Assembly: GCA_963834445.1 (NCBI GenBank)
Contig: CAWIBU010000003.1
Location: 434,001-498,000 of the forward strand
DNA: 64,000 bases
Origin: PALSA-350 sp963834445
GTDB lineage: Bacteria; Acidobacteriota; Terriglobia; Terriglobales; Acidobacteriaceae
Direction of reading: 5' to 3'
Part shown: positions 32,536-41,813 of the stretch, piece by piece
Numbering within the stretch: position 1 is the stretch's first letter
How the letters are laid out: each line of letters begins with the position of its first letter
Notes under the pieces: model-generated
Databases searched by the model: none
What the model was told of the DNA's origin: nothing
Seen by the model: only the letters and a program-made list of their open reading frames with translations
Position numbers and translations under genes: made by a program

Positions 32536-33783
32536 ATGACCACATTCCAGCTCTTGAGTGTTCTGGCGTCGATTGCCGCGCTGTTCGGCTGGGTCAGCTC
32601 GCGCTGGCTCAGGCTCCCGATAACGATCGGAACGATGCTGCTGACCGTCGCCTGTTCCCTGGGCCTGATCGGCGTAAGTGCCTATGCACCCGGTCTGCAG
32701 TTGTGGGCCACCGGGCTGGTGCGGCAGATTGATTTCGAGAGCCTGATTCTGCATGGCATGCTGGGGCTGTTGCTGTTTGCCGGCGCCTTCCTGCTTGATC
32801 TGGAGCAGTTAGCCAGAGAGAAGCTGGCCGTCGCTGTGCTTTCGATCGTGGGTACATTGCTGTCGACGGCAATGACGGCCGTCCTGATGCGCTGGGCATT
32901 GACCGCGATCGGCATCCCGGCGACGTGGCTGCAGTGTTTTTTCTTTGGAGCCTTGATTTCGCCTACCGATCCGATTGCGGTGCTGGAGATGCTTCGCCGG
33001 GTGGGCGTACCCAAGCACGTACAGGCACAACTCGCAGGCGAGTCCCTGTTCAACGATGGCGTGGGAGCGGTTGTCTTTCTGGCCTTGCTGGATGCGTCGC
33101 GGGGAGCAACGCCGGCTCCTTCACAAATCGCGACCACCCTGGTGTTCAAGGTGGGCGGGGGGCTGGCACTGGGGGTACTGGCGGCCTGGATCGTTTCGTC
33201 GCTCATGCGGCTGGTGCATGCCTACCAGGTGGAGATTCTGCTCACACTGTCGCTCGCGCTGGCAGGTTATGCGCTGGCCGATGCGTGGCAACTTTCTGCG
33301 CCCCTTGAAGCAGTCGCGGCGGGCATCGCTCTACGTCGATTTAATCTGAATCACCCAGCTGAACTGATTGCGCATGAGAGCATCGACGGTTTTTGGGAAG
33401 TGATCGACGAAGTTCAAAATGCGATCCTCTTTGTGTTGCTCGGCCTCGAAGTGCTGGCCATTCCCTTCCATCGCTTGTCTTTGCAATCTGGAGTGGCAGC
33501 GGTTGTGATCGTGACCTGCGTGAGGATGGCGGTCGTGGCGCTGATCCTGGGATGCTTGCGGCTAGCCAGCCGCCACTTTCGCAGTTCCGTTCTCGCGCTC
33601 AGTTGGGGAGGCCTGCGCGGTGGTCTCTCGATCGCGCTCGCACTGACCGTGCCCGTCAGTGAAGGCCGGTCCTGGATCCTGACCGCAACCTACATCGTGG
33701 TTGTTTTTTCGATCGTGATCCAGGGCGGATCCATGGATCTATTTCTCCGCCGCTTCAACGGCCGAGAAACATCAATTACTTGA
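32536..33783 (+). CDS. Cation:proton antiporter, NhaP/CPA1 type
   Basis: A 415-aa inner-membrane antiporter exchanging Na+ or K+ for protons. About 12 hydrophobic segments are seen, with the CPA1 signatures ISPTDPIAVLEMLRR and the ion-binding Asn-Asp pair in GESLFNDGVGAVVF. LSWGGLRGGLSIALAL is the conserved late membrane segment. The short C-terminus ends after the last helix with no cytosolic tail. The final 8 bases overlap the 3' end of the convergent GMC pseudogene. No strong Shine-Dalgarno is seen before the ATG. Confidence 0.93.
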   Translation: MTTFQLLSVLASIAALFGWVSSRWLRLPITIGTMLLTVACSLGLIGVSAYAPGLQLWATGLVRQIDFESLILHGMLGLLLFAGAFLLDLEQLAREKLAVAVLSIVGTLLSTAMTAVLMRWALTAIGIPATWLQCFFFGALISPTDPIAVLEMLRRVGVPKHVQAQLAGESLFNDGVGAVVFLALLDASRGATPAPSQIATTLVFKVGGGLALGVLAAWIVSSLMRLVHAYQVEILLTLSLALAGYALADAWQLSAPLEAVAAGIALRRFNLNHPAELIAHESIDGFWEVIDEVQNAILFVLLGLEVLAIPFHRLSLQSGVAAVVIVTCVRMAVVALILGCLRLASRHFRSSVLALSWGGLRGGLSIALALTVPVSEGRSWILTATYIVVVFSIVIQGGSMDLFLRRFNGRETSIT

Positions 33784-35520
33784 GCCGGTCTGCCAGCAGG
33801 TGGTCGGCGACTCGAATCGCGTTGGCAATAATCGTCAGCGATGGATTCACCGCGCTCGCCGAGACGAAGCAGGATGCGTCGACCACATACAGATTGTCGA
33901 GATCATGCGCTTTGCAGTGGGGATCGAGCACACTGGTCGCGGGGTCAGTTCCCATGCGGCAGGTGCCGTTCTGGTGGCCGACGCCCTCAAGCGGAATGCG
34001 CTTCTTGAAGTAAGCGTGCAGCGGGACGGAGGTGGTTGCGTGCCCTGCTCTCTTGAGCACATCGACCCAACGGTCTTTGAGGCGGTTGAACGATTCAACG
34101 TTGTTCGGGCGTGTAGGAAAGTTGAATCCTCATGGGCGCGGCGTCGGTCACCGGCTCGGACTCGTTGGTATGGCCCGTATCCCCGGCGGGATGGGCGCCG
34201 GCCACGCCGGGCTGTGCATTCACGACGGAGAGTGGGGTCGTGTTGTGCAGCGTGACCCGATTGTCCGGATTGGGGAGATCTTCCGTTGTGAGCCACCACG
34301 GCACAGCGTGGTGCTTCATGGTTTCGAGCACGAAACCCGGGGTGAGAGGAGGGGCGTCCCCTTCATCATCTCGAAATGAAAGCTGCCGACCGGCTGCACC
34401 TGCCCCAGCGGAAAAGGATAAGCAGGATCTGAATCTCTGAAGTAGAAGTCGTTGGTGCCCCAGGTTTTGGTGTAGCTGTCTTCGTTACGCTCTGTGCCCA
34501 GTGCCAGCAAGGCGTCGGCCTGGTGATACATGAAGTTGCGGCCGACCTGGTCGGAACTGTTGGCGAGGCCCCTGGGGTGCTTGTCGTTGGCGGACGCCAG
34601 CAGAATCACCGCGGAGTTGATCGCGCCGGCACACACGGCAAAGAACCCGGCACGATAGGTGGCGGTCACGCCGTTTCTGGATGCGGCGGGCGCAGAATCA
34701 TCGGCCGACTTTGCCTGGCATGCAGCACCTCGACCTCGGTGACGGCCGTACCGGTGCTGTTGGTAAGCAAGCGGGTCACGCGGGAGTTGGTCATCAAGGT
34801 AACGTTGGGCCAATGCATGATCTGCCGGATACAGTTGATGTCCGCGTCGGACTTGGCGTGCACCAGGCAGGGATAGCCGTCGCAGGTGTCGCAGCGAACG
34901 CACTTCGAGGCCAGGGGGTCTGGCTTCGTTGCGCTTCAGGCCCAGGGGAATGGGAAAAGTGTGTGATGCCGAGCCGGCGCACATCGTCCTCAATGCTCTG
35001 CATGCGGGGCTCATTCGAGAAGGCCGGGTACGGATATTTGGTGGAGTGGAAAGGCTCCGTGGGATCGTAAGAGGAACCGTAGCCGCCGGGCACAGAAGGG
35101 GCGGCGCCCAGATCCCCATGAACGTGAAATAGATCTTCGGCCCGAGTGTAAAAGGGTTCCAGGTCAGAATAGGTAGATGGGCCACGCGGGAGAGAGGCCG
35201 CCCTGGTGCTGAATGACGCCAAAGTCTTCAGCCCGCATGCGAAACATGGCGGCTCCGTAAACTTTGGTTTGGCCCCCCACAAAGTACGACTGTTGCGGGT
35301 GGAGCGGCTTGCCATCCTTATCCTGCCAGGTTTCTTTGGTGTGGTAACGGTTATCGAGAAACACCGCACTGGTATCCCAGTTCAACTTTTCCTGCGGCAT
35401 GAACGGACCACGCTCCAGGATCAGGATGTTCTTACCGGCCTGGGCCAAATGGAGGGCCAGGGTTCCGCCTCCCGCCCCGGTTCCAATCACAATCGCATCG
35501 AATTCGTTTGCCATGCCCAT
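33776..35520 (-). pseudogene. GMC-family FAD oxidoreductase, disrupted by several frameshifts
   Basis: Translated piecewise, the region reads as one GMC oxidoreductase of about 575 aa. The N-terminal FAD motif is DAIVIGTGAGGGTLALHLA, then come YFVGGQTKVYGAAMFR, a cysteine-rich CVRCDTCDGYPC, FFAVCAGAINSAVILLAS, and the C-terminal GHQNGTCRMG and SASAVNPSLTIIANA. These pieces lie in different frames. Breaks are seen near 35170, 34955, 34924, 34660-34720, 34345 and 34128, mostly single-base insertions or losses, and the first one hits a stop at once. Neighbouring genes are intact, so a decayed gene is more likely than poor sequence, although sequencing errors cannot be ruled out. Confidence 0.88.
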
Positions 35521-35539
35521 CTGATGCAAAGTATCAGGT

Positions 35540-35905
35540 TTACCTGCTGGAGAACACGAATTCGTTGCCATCGGGGTCTTTGAATTTGGCCATGGTTCCC
35601 CAAACCTCTTTCTTCGGTTCCGCCGAGAGCTCCACGCCTTTGGATTGGAAGATCTTTGCGGTGGCAAACACGTCATCGCACCAGAAAGTCACCGGTTGAA
35701 ATCCCCCGATGCGGCTCTCATGACCAGGCGGGGTGAAAAGGGCGAGATTGGTATCGGAACCCGGAATCAGCAGCTCAATCCAACGCTGCCCCGGCCCAAA
35801 GTGCTGATCGGTCGCGACCTTGAAGCCGATCTGTTGGGTGTAGAACTGCAGAGCAACATCCTGGTTGCTCACGGGAATACTGACGATCTTGACGCCGCGA
35901 ATCAT
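35540..35905 (-). CDS. VOC (glyoxalase/bleomycin-resistance fold) protein
   Basis: A 121-aa cytoplasmic metalloprotein-fold domain. The start is ATG 35905 (MIRGVKIVSIPVSNQDVALQ) with GGAGATAG upstream. The pattern VALQFYTQQIGFKVATD and the closing MAKFKDPDGNEFVFSS, with its Glu ligand, fit a single VOC half-dimer. It is 19 bases from the start of the GMC pseudogene on the same strand, so the two once formed an operon. The substrate is unknown. Confidence 0.88.
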   Translation of the reverse strand: MIRGVKIVSIPVSNQDVALQFYTQQIGFKVATDQHFGPGQRWIELLIPGSDTNLALFTPPGHESRIGGFQPVTFWCDDVFATAKIFQSKGVELSAEPKKEVWGTMAKFKDPDGNEFVFSSR

Positions 35906-36003
35906 GCTGCTATCTCCAGACGAAGACTTCTCACGCAACATACCCTGCAACTCCCCGGGGGTGCAATCAGGTAGTCGATGCTATATTGATCGCTGGTATA
36001 GCC

Positions 36004-36294
36004 ATGCTGACAGTGGACGAGTATGTAGTGGATGTTCTGATGCGCGACCTGGTTGGCCACGATCGCAGACCGGTGAGCTTCCTGGTCTATTTATGGTTGG
36101 CCGCGGAGCAGCAGCGCCAAGGCAAAGCGGTGACGATCAGCTACCAGCAACTGGCAGAATCGGTGGGCATCTCCAAAAGCTCTGCGCAGGCGGCGGCCGG
36201 TTGGCTTGCCCGGCGCAAACTGATCGCGATAAACAAAACGGGTTTCACGGCAACACCCAGCTACGCGGTACAGCGGCCCTGGGCATCCAAGTAG
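36004..36294 (+). CDS. Small helix-turn-helix protein
   Basis: A 96-aa protein beginning MLTVDEYVVDVLMRDLVGHD. Residues about 45-85 form a winged-helix/HTH of the MarR/GntR shape: TISYQQLAESVGISKSSAQAAAGWLARRKLIAIN. The ATG at 36004 is preferred over the in-frame TTG at 35986. It lies 33 bases upstream of the APC permease on the same strand and could regulate it, which is inference from spacing. No effector domain is present. Confidence 0.75.
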   Translation: MLTVDEYVVDVLMRDLVGHDRRPVSFLVYLWLAAEQQRQGKAVTISYQQLAESVGISKSSAQAAAGWLARRKLIAINKTGFTATPSYAVQRPWASK

Positions 36295-36327
36295 CGGGCC
36301 AGCGTTTTTGCGCAGATAGGTACATTC

Positions 36328-38199
36328 TTGTCTCTCATTGATTGGCTTTATGCAGACCTTGAACGACCCGAGAGCGCACACGCGCGCGGCGAAGTAAGTA
36401 CGCATCCCTGGTGGCGCGTGATGTGCCTCACGGGTGTCGACTACTTCTCTACCCTTGGCTACCAATCCGGGATCGCTTTTCTGGCTGCCGGCGTTTTGTC
36501 GCCGATCGCCACGCTGGTTCTGGTTCTGGTCACTCTGTTCGCTGCGTTGCCTGTCTATAACCGGGTAGCGGCCGCCAGTCCCTACGGACAGGGCAGCATC
36601 GCGATGCTCGAAAATCTGTTCCCAGGTTGGAGCGGCAAGGTGTTTGTGCTGGTGCTTCTGGGCTTCGCTACGACCGACTTTGTCATTACCATGACGCTTT
36701 CTGCCGCAGACGCAGCGGCCCATTTCATTCACAATCCCTACACGCCACATTCGCTGCAGAACCAGATGGGGGTCACCCTGGTGCTGCTGGCTATTCTGGG
36801 AGCTGTTTTTCTCAAGGGCTTTAAGGAGGCGATCGATATTGCGGTGGTGCTGGTGGGCATTTACCTCACTTTGAATGTAATCGTCACCGTTGCCGCCGTT
36901 TTGCACGTGGCCGCGCAACCGCATCTGGTCGTCTCGTGGAAGGCTGCCATGTTTACCCAGCATGGCAGCCTCCTCTCCATCATCGGCCTCTCGTTGCTGC
37001 TCTTCCCCCGGCTTGCGCTGGGCCTCTCGGGCTTTGAGACGGGCGTCGCGGTGATGCCGCTGATCAAGTGCGAAGGCCTTGATGCCCGCATTCGCAACAC
37101 CAAGCGTTTGCTGGCGAGCGCGGCGGTGATCATGAGCGTGTTTCTCATGGCGACCAGCTTCGTCACCACGCTGCTCATCCCGGCAGCTGCGTTCAAAGAA
37201 GGCGGCCCGGCGAACGGCCGGGCGATGGCGTACCTGGCGCACCAGTATCTCGGTAACGGCTTTGGCACGCTGTACGACGTGAGCACCATTCTGATTCTTG
37301 CGTTCGCGGGTGCATCTGCCATGGCCGGCCTGTTAAACCTGATCCCGCGCTATCTGCCCGGCTTCGGCATGGCGCCGGAATGGGCCCGGGCCTCGCGCCC
37401 GCTGGTTCTGGTGTTCATGGCAGTTGCGTTCACGGTGACCCGTCTTTTCCATGCCGACGTGGATGCCCAAGGGGGCGCCTATGCCACTGGCGTGCTAGTG
37501 CTGATCACTTCCGCCTCCTGCGCCGTCACGATCGCTGCAGGCAGCCTGCGCGCGCGCATCGCCCTCGGCTTTGTATCGCTCATCTTCATCTACACCACCC
37601 TGGTCAATATTTACGAGCGGCCGGAAGGACTGAAGATCTCGTGCATATTTATTTTCACCATGATCGTCATGTCGCTGGTTTCCCGGGCCTTTCGCTCCAC
37701 GGAATTGCGCATCACGGGCATTGAACTTGACCAGGCTGCGCAGGCAATGCTGGCGGAAAGCGCGGGCAAAACAATACGCCTCATTGCCTGGAATCCTCAT
37801 AACACACAGCGAAAAAACCGCGACCAGGCTGAGTCTGACTTGCGCGAACTACATGGCCTGCACTCGGAGGAGCATATTTATTTCATGGAAGTGGAGCGCG
37901 GAAACACCTCTGACTTCAACGAGCACCTCTACATCCAGGGGCTGCGTGAAGGCCCCAATCGCGTGCTTCATGCCAGAAGCGCGGTGGTCGCCAATTCCAT
38001 CGCTGCCCTGCTGATTGACTTGAAGAAGATCACGGGATGCATACCGCACGTCTACTTTCACTGGACGGATGTGAGCCCGGTGGTAAACGTGATGCGCTTT
38101 ATCTTTCTGGGGGAGGGGGATACGGCGCCGCTTACCCATGAAGTCTTGCGCCGCGCCATCAAGGAGCCCGCTGAGCGCCCGGTTGTGCATGTAAGCTGA
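36328..38199 (+). CDS. APC-superfamily permease with C-terminal cytosolic domain
   Basis: A 623-aa inner-membrane transporter. About 12 membrane segments occupy residues 30-470, opening with CLTGVDYFSTLGYQSGIAFLAAG, which matches the unwound first helix of APC carriers. Residues 470-623 form a hydrophilic C-terminal domain. The start appears to be TTG 36328 since the next Met lies inside conserved sequence. The substrate could be amino acids, or K+ as in KUP-like members; the sequence alone does not decide. It is preceded by the small HTH gene. Confidence 0.85.
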   Translation: MSLIDWLYADLERPESAHARGEVSTHPWWRVMCLTGVDYFSTLGYQSGIAFLAAGVLSPIATLVLVLVTLFAALPVYNRVAAASPYGQGSIAMLENLFPGWSGKVFVLVLLGFATTDFVITMTLSAADAAAHFIHNPYTPHSLQNQMGVTLVLLAILGAVFLKGFKEAIDIAVVLVGIYLTLNVIVTVAAVLHVAAQPHLVVSWKAAMFTQHGSLLSIIGLSLLLFPRLALGLSGFETGVAVMPLIKCEGLDARIRNTKRLLASAAVIMSVFLMATSFVTTLLIPAAAFKEGGPANGRAMAYLAHQYLGNGFGTLYDVSTILILAFAGASAMAGLLNLIPRYLPGFGMAPEWARASRPLVLVFMAVAFTVTRLFHADVDAQGGAYATGVLVLITSASCAVTIAAGSLRARIALGFVSLIFIYTTLVNIYERPEGLKISCIFIFTMIVMSLVSRAFRSTELRITGIELDQAAQAMLAESAGKTIRLIAWNPHNTQRKNRDQAESDLRELHGLHSEEHIYFMEVERGNTSDFNEHLYIQGLREGPNRVLHARSAVVANSIAALLIDLKKITGCIPHVYFHWTDVSPVVNVMRFIFLGEGDTAPLTHEVLRRAIKEPAERPVVHVS

Positions 38200-38303
38200 C
38201 GCCTGTTCAAGAAAAGTGGCTCATTTTTCTACATCGCGGAAACTAAGTTCACGTAAACGGCATCGAGTACAGCAGGGCTTAATGGGGGACGGTAAGAGAT
38301 AAC

Positions 38304-39896
38304 GTGGCGCAAGACCAGGCAAGATCGGACCCGCGAAGGCGCAAAGCCTGGCGATTGGCGATTTGGATTACGCTCATCGCCGTTGCCGTATTGGGCGTGG
38401 TGGCATACGTGATGCTGAAACGAGCCGAACCCATCCTGAAAGGCCGCGTAATTGAAACACTCAGCGCTCGTTTCGACAGCCGGGTCGAACTAGATGACTT
38501 GCAGGTTTCGATCATCAAAGGTCTGGCTGTCTCGGGTAAGGGTCTGCGCATTTTTGCTCCGGACGACGTAGTGGCTGCGGGGGCAAAAGAGCCCATCATC
38601 GCCATCAAGGAGTTCGATTTCCATGCCGGGCTGATCGGGCTATTTCTGAAGCCGACGCATGTGCGTGAGGTCCATGTGCGTGGGCTGACCATCCATATTC
38701 CGCCTAAGTCGGTGCGCGAGCAGGGGGCGACCCATTCCAAACGCAAAGCCAAGATCAAGATCGTGGTCAGCGACCTCGTCTTCGACGATTCGCAGTTGAT
38801 CATTGGCACGGACAAACCGAATAAGGATCCGAAGGTTTTTGTTCTGAAACATATCGTGCTGCATGAGGTGGGCGGTAGTTCTCCTTCACCGTATGACGCG
38901 TTGCTCACCAACGCTGTGCCAAGAGGTGAGATTCACGCGGTAGGCACGTTCGGTCCCTGGAATACCGAGGCCGCGGGAGACTCGACGGTCAGCGGCCATT
39001 ACACCTTCGAGCACGCCGACCTCAACACCATCAAGGGAATTGGGGGCATGCTGGCATCGGTGGGTGATTTTGACGGCCAGCTCGACAAGATCAACGTTCG
39101 GGGCACAGCCGATGTGCCCAATTTCTCTCTCGATACGGCCAACCATCCTGTGCCGTTGCATACGAAGTTTACGGCGATCGTCGATGGCACGACTGGCGAC
39201 ACCTATCTGCAGCCGGTCGAGGCGAAACTGGGGGAGTCAGAATTTACCTGCAGCGGCGCGGTGGTCAATGTGAAGGGCAAAGGACACATCATCGATCTCG
39301 ATGTCGACGTGCCCGCTGGCCGCATACAAGATTTTCTGGAGCTGGCGGTCAAGACCCAGCCGGTCGTGATGACGGGCGTACTGGCCATGAAAACCAAGCT
39401 GCACATACCTCCGGGGAAGGAGAGCGTGACGCAAAAGCTGGGACTGGACGGAACCTTCACGCTGCGGCTCATGCATTTTACGAATGCGGAGGTGCAAGAC
39501 AAGGTCGACATGCTAAGCCTGCGGGCGCAGGGAGACCCGAAGGCGGCCAAACCCGGAGCTCCGGATGTGAATTCTCACATGACGGGAAAATTCAAGATGG
39601 GCGGCGGCAAGCTGGACTTTGAGGATCTGAACTATGTGATGCCTGGAGCGACCGTGCATTTGTCGGGGATTTATACCCTGGACGGGAAGAAGTTTGATTT
39701 CACGGGGAAGGTAAGAACCAAAGCCGAGTTGTCGCAGATGGTGGCTTCGCGCTGGAAGAGCTGGATGCTGAAGGTAGCCGATCCCTTTTTTCATAAGCAT
39801 GGCGCGGGGGCGGAGATCCCCATCAAGGTGACGGGAACAAACGCCGCCCCCAAATTTGGCCTGGACCTGGGGCACAAGGATAAAGATCAAAAGTGA
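38304..39896 (+). CDS. AsmA-like envelope protein
   Basis: A 530-aa protein with one N-terminal membrane anchor (residues 14-34, ITLIAVAVLGVVAYVML) and a large beta-rich periplasmic region. The N-terminal VIETLSARFDSRVELDDLQVSIIKGLAVSGKGLRI resembles the AsmA N-terminal domain. The central and C-terminal parts (LEDLNYVMPGATVHLSGIYTLDGKKF type) match the AsmA C-terminal repeat. The family is implicated in phospholipid transport to or maintenance of the outer membrane. The start is GTG 38304 with GGGGGA upstream. It is convergent with the DUF1275 gene. Confidence 0.85.
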   Translation: MAQDQARSDPRRRKAWRLAIWITLIAVAVLGVVAYVMLKRAEPILKGRVIETLSARFDSRVELDDLQVSIIKGLAVSGKGLRIFAPDDVVAAGAKEPIIAIKEFDFHAGLIGLFLKPTHVREVHVRGLTIHIPPKSVREQGATHSKRKAKIKIVVSDLVFDDSQLIIGTDKPNKDPKVFVLKHIVLHEVGGSSPSPYDALLTNAVPRGEIHAVGTFGPWNTEAAGDSTVSGHYTFEHADLNTIKGIGGMLASVGDFDGQLDKINVRGTADVPNFSLDTANHPVPLHTKFTAIVDGTTGDTYLQPVEAKLGESEFTCSGAVVNVKGKGHIIDLDVDVPAGRIQDFLELAVKTQPVVMTGVLAMKTKLHIPPGKESVTQKLGLDGTFTLRLMHFTNAEVQDKVDMLSLRAQGDPKAAKPGAPDVNSHMTGKFKMGGGKLDFEDLNYVMPGATVHLSGIYTLDGKKFDFTGKVRTKAELSQMVASRWKSWMLKVADPFFHKHGAGAEIPIKVTGTNAAPKFGLDLGHKDKDQK

Positions 39897-39916
39897 CCCG
39901 GGCCAGAGGATGTCGC

Positions 39917-40591
39917 TCATTGGCTCGACAGACTCACCAGCAGTATCGTGAGCGCCGGCATCGCGCCCACGGCCAATGGTTGATGGCGAAAGAGCCAACC
40001 GGTCAGCACAGCTGAGAGAAAATAGCTGCCCAACACGGCGGCCTGCATAACCAACGGCTGTTCGTTTTCGAGTTTTGGGTTTACTTGCGGGCGTTGTTTG
40101 AAGCGCACCAGTCCGCTTAGCAGGGTGGTCCAGGTACCGGTGATGTAGGTGGTGACAATGCCGGGGATTTTAAGCTGCACCATGGCTCCGCTTTGCATGC
40201 CTACTGCGAGCGCTACGGTTGCCAGTAGCCAATTGAGACCTGGCGCATACCTGGCGTGCACTTGCGTCGCGATCCATCCGGCTTCCGCGGCAATCAGCAA
40301 GAGCGATTCCAGAAGCAGTGCCTTGGAAATCGCCTTCGACCAAACGGCACCTGGGTTAACGTTCGTGGTCAAGAGAGACCCAATGACCGCGCCCGCGGCA
40401 TAGCAGGCAAGAGAGATTGCCGGATGCAGCAGATCGCCATGATTCTGAAATACCGAGATACCCAACAAAACCGTGTTGCCGGTCATATTGGCGACGAAGG
40501 CGTGGCCGAGCCCAAAATAACTCCACCCATCGGCAGACCCAGCCGAGGCGGCAAGCATCAGTAGCCGGATATCTCGTTCTACCAGCCGCAA
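39917..40591 (-). CDS. DUF1275 (YoaK-family) membrane protein
   Basis: A 224-aa inner-membrane protein with about six helices. The family signature GLGHAFVANMTGNTVLLGI and the YITGTWTTLLSG segment are present. A TTG at 40591 is the start: AAGGAG lies 6 nt upstream, and the first Met in frame would truncate the first membrane helix. The function is unknown; members are annotated as transporters of uncertain substrate. It is divergent from the next gene with only 19 bases between starts. Confidence 0.88.
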   Translation of the reverse strand: MRLVERDIRLLMLAASAGSADGWSYFGLGHAFVANMTGNTVLLGISVFQNHGDLLHPAISLACYAAGAVIGSLLTTNVNPGAVWSKAISKALLLESLLLIAAEAGWIATQVHARYAPGLNWLLATVALAVGMQSGAMVQLKIPGIVTTYITGTWTTLLSGLVRFKQRPQVNPKLENEQPLVMQAAVLGSYFLSAVLTGWLFRHQPLAVGAMPALTILLVSLSSQ

Positions 40592-40610
40592 GGCTAACTC
40601 CTTCGCTAGA

Positions 40611-41147
40611 ATGACTATTATGATGCGTTGCTCCTGGTTTCTCGCGATCGCGTTTTTGTTGTGCAGTTGCGCGCCGGCGGTGGTAGCGCAACAGATGGAG
40701 CACGGCGGCCCATCGGTACCGTCGACCAGCCTTACCCTTCACGCCTATGAGGGCAAAACACTGACCTTGACCCCCGAAGAGCTAGCTGCTCTGCCGCACA
40801 AATCGGTCACGGTTTTTAATGCGCACAGCAAAGCCCAAGAAACGTACTCCGGTGTTCCCCTGGTCGATCTCTTGGCCAAGGTGGGGGTGCCGCAGGGTGA
40901 AGCGGTGCGGGGCAAGCTGTTCATGATCGGGATCGTTGGGGGGGGAATGGACGGTTACAGCGTTCTGTATTCGCTGGGAGAAGTGGACCCTGCGATTCAC
41001 ACCGGCGATGTCATCGTGGCCGATAGGGTCGATGGCCAAAAGTTGACCAAGGATGGCGCCTTCAAGATGGTGTCGAGCGAAGAACGCAGGCCGGCACGAT
41101 GGGTTAGGAACCTTACCTCCATTGCGGTAGTGCAGGTTGCGCCTTAG
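40611..41147 (+). CDS. Exported protein with sulfite-oxidase-like (molybdopterin-binding-like) fold
   Basis: A 178-aa secreted protein. A signal peptide with a possible lipobox (FLLCSCAPAVVAQ) is followed by a compact domain: LTPEELAALPHKSVTVFNAHSKAQETYSGVPLVDLL and VRGKLFMIGIVGGGMDGYSVLYSLGEVD. This resembles the small members of the oxidoreductase molybdopterin-binding superfamily. I do not see the conserved cofactor-ligating Cys in the mature domain, so it may not bind molybdenum. ATG 40611 is used; ATG 40620 is possible. Its promoter must overlap the divergent DUF1275 gene. Confidence 0.72.
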   Translation: MTIMMRCSWFLAIAFLLCSCAPAVVAQQMEHGGPSVPSTSLTLHAYEGKTLTLTPEELAALPHKSVTVFNAHSKAQETYSGVPLVDLLAKVGVPQGEAVRGKLFMIGIVGGGMDGYSVLYSLGEVDPAIHTGDVIVADRVDGQKLTKDGAFKMVSSEERRPARWVRNLTSIAVVQVAP

Positions 41148-41258
41148 CGAGTGTACTGATTTCGCACGCTCGATGGCTCGCCATCGTGACCCGTTCGTCC
41201 GGCCAACTCTTCAAAGACCCCTGTATAGTTGAAGAGTATTCGCCCCGGGGGAAACACA

Positions 41259-41807
41259 ATGGCATTCAAGGTTACTGGCATTGCTAAGCTGTTTGTTTTC
41301 CTTACCGTTCTGGGCGCGCTGCCATCTGGCGCGGCGAGTTATGATGTTCCCTCTACCCCTGCTCCCTACCGGCTACGCCTCTATCATCTGCATACCGGTG
41401 AACATATCGATGTGGTCTATCGCATCGGCGACCACTACCTGCCCGACCGGATAGCAGAGCTGGACCATTTTCTCCGCGACCATCGCACGGGCGACGTGAA
41501 AGAGTATGACCTGAAGGAATTTGATCTGCTGCACGATCTATTGGCGAAGGTAGGCCGTCCGGATGGCGAGATCGACATCGTCTGTGGCTATCGCACCCCG
41601 TGGAGCAACAACTACCTGCGCGAACACGGGCACGGGGTTGCAGAACACAGCCAGCACATGGAAGCAAAGGCGATCGACATTCGCATTCCCGGGGTCTCAA
41701 CGGCCGAGGTTCGCGACGCAGCCCTGGCGATGGGCCGCGGGGGCGTCGGCTTTTATGCGCAGTCCAATTTCGTGCACGTGGACGTTGGCCGGGTTCGCCG
41801 CTGGTAG
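41259..41807 (+). CDS. YcbK/MepK-like murein endopeptidase (DUF882, peptidase M15 fold)
   Basis: A 182-aa exported LAS-type zinc peptidase. The start is ATG 41259 with GGGGGAAA upstream; the signal peptide ends near GAASYD. The core shows IVCGYRTPWSNNYLREHG, the zinc motif SQHMEAKAIDIRIPG (His and Asp ligands) and NFVHVDVG with the third ligand and catalytic His. E. coli MepK of this family cleaves 3-3 (L,D) crosslinks. Here it converges on a YcbB-type L,D-transpeptidase that makes such crosslinks, with 6 bases between the stop codons; the E. coli homologues are also neighbours. Assignment to this role is therefore fairly secure. Confidence 0.9.
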   Translation: MAFKVTGIAKLFVFLTVLGALPSGAASYDVPSTPAPYRLRLYHLHTGEHIDVVYRIGDHYLPDRIAELDHFLRDHRTGDVKEYDLKEFDLLHDLLAKVGRPDGEIDIVCGYRTPWSNNYLREHGHGVAEHSQHMEAKAIDIRIPGVSTAEVRDAALAMGRGGVGFYAQSNFVHVDVGRVRRW

Positions 41808-41813
41808 CCCTGT

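Noticed and set aside
34316..35185. A 289-codon minus frame as an independent gene
   Set aside because: Only its last third reads as GMC sequence; the first part is out-of-frame translation of the same broken gene.
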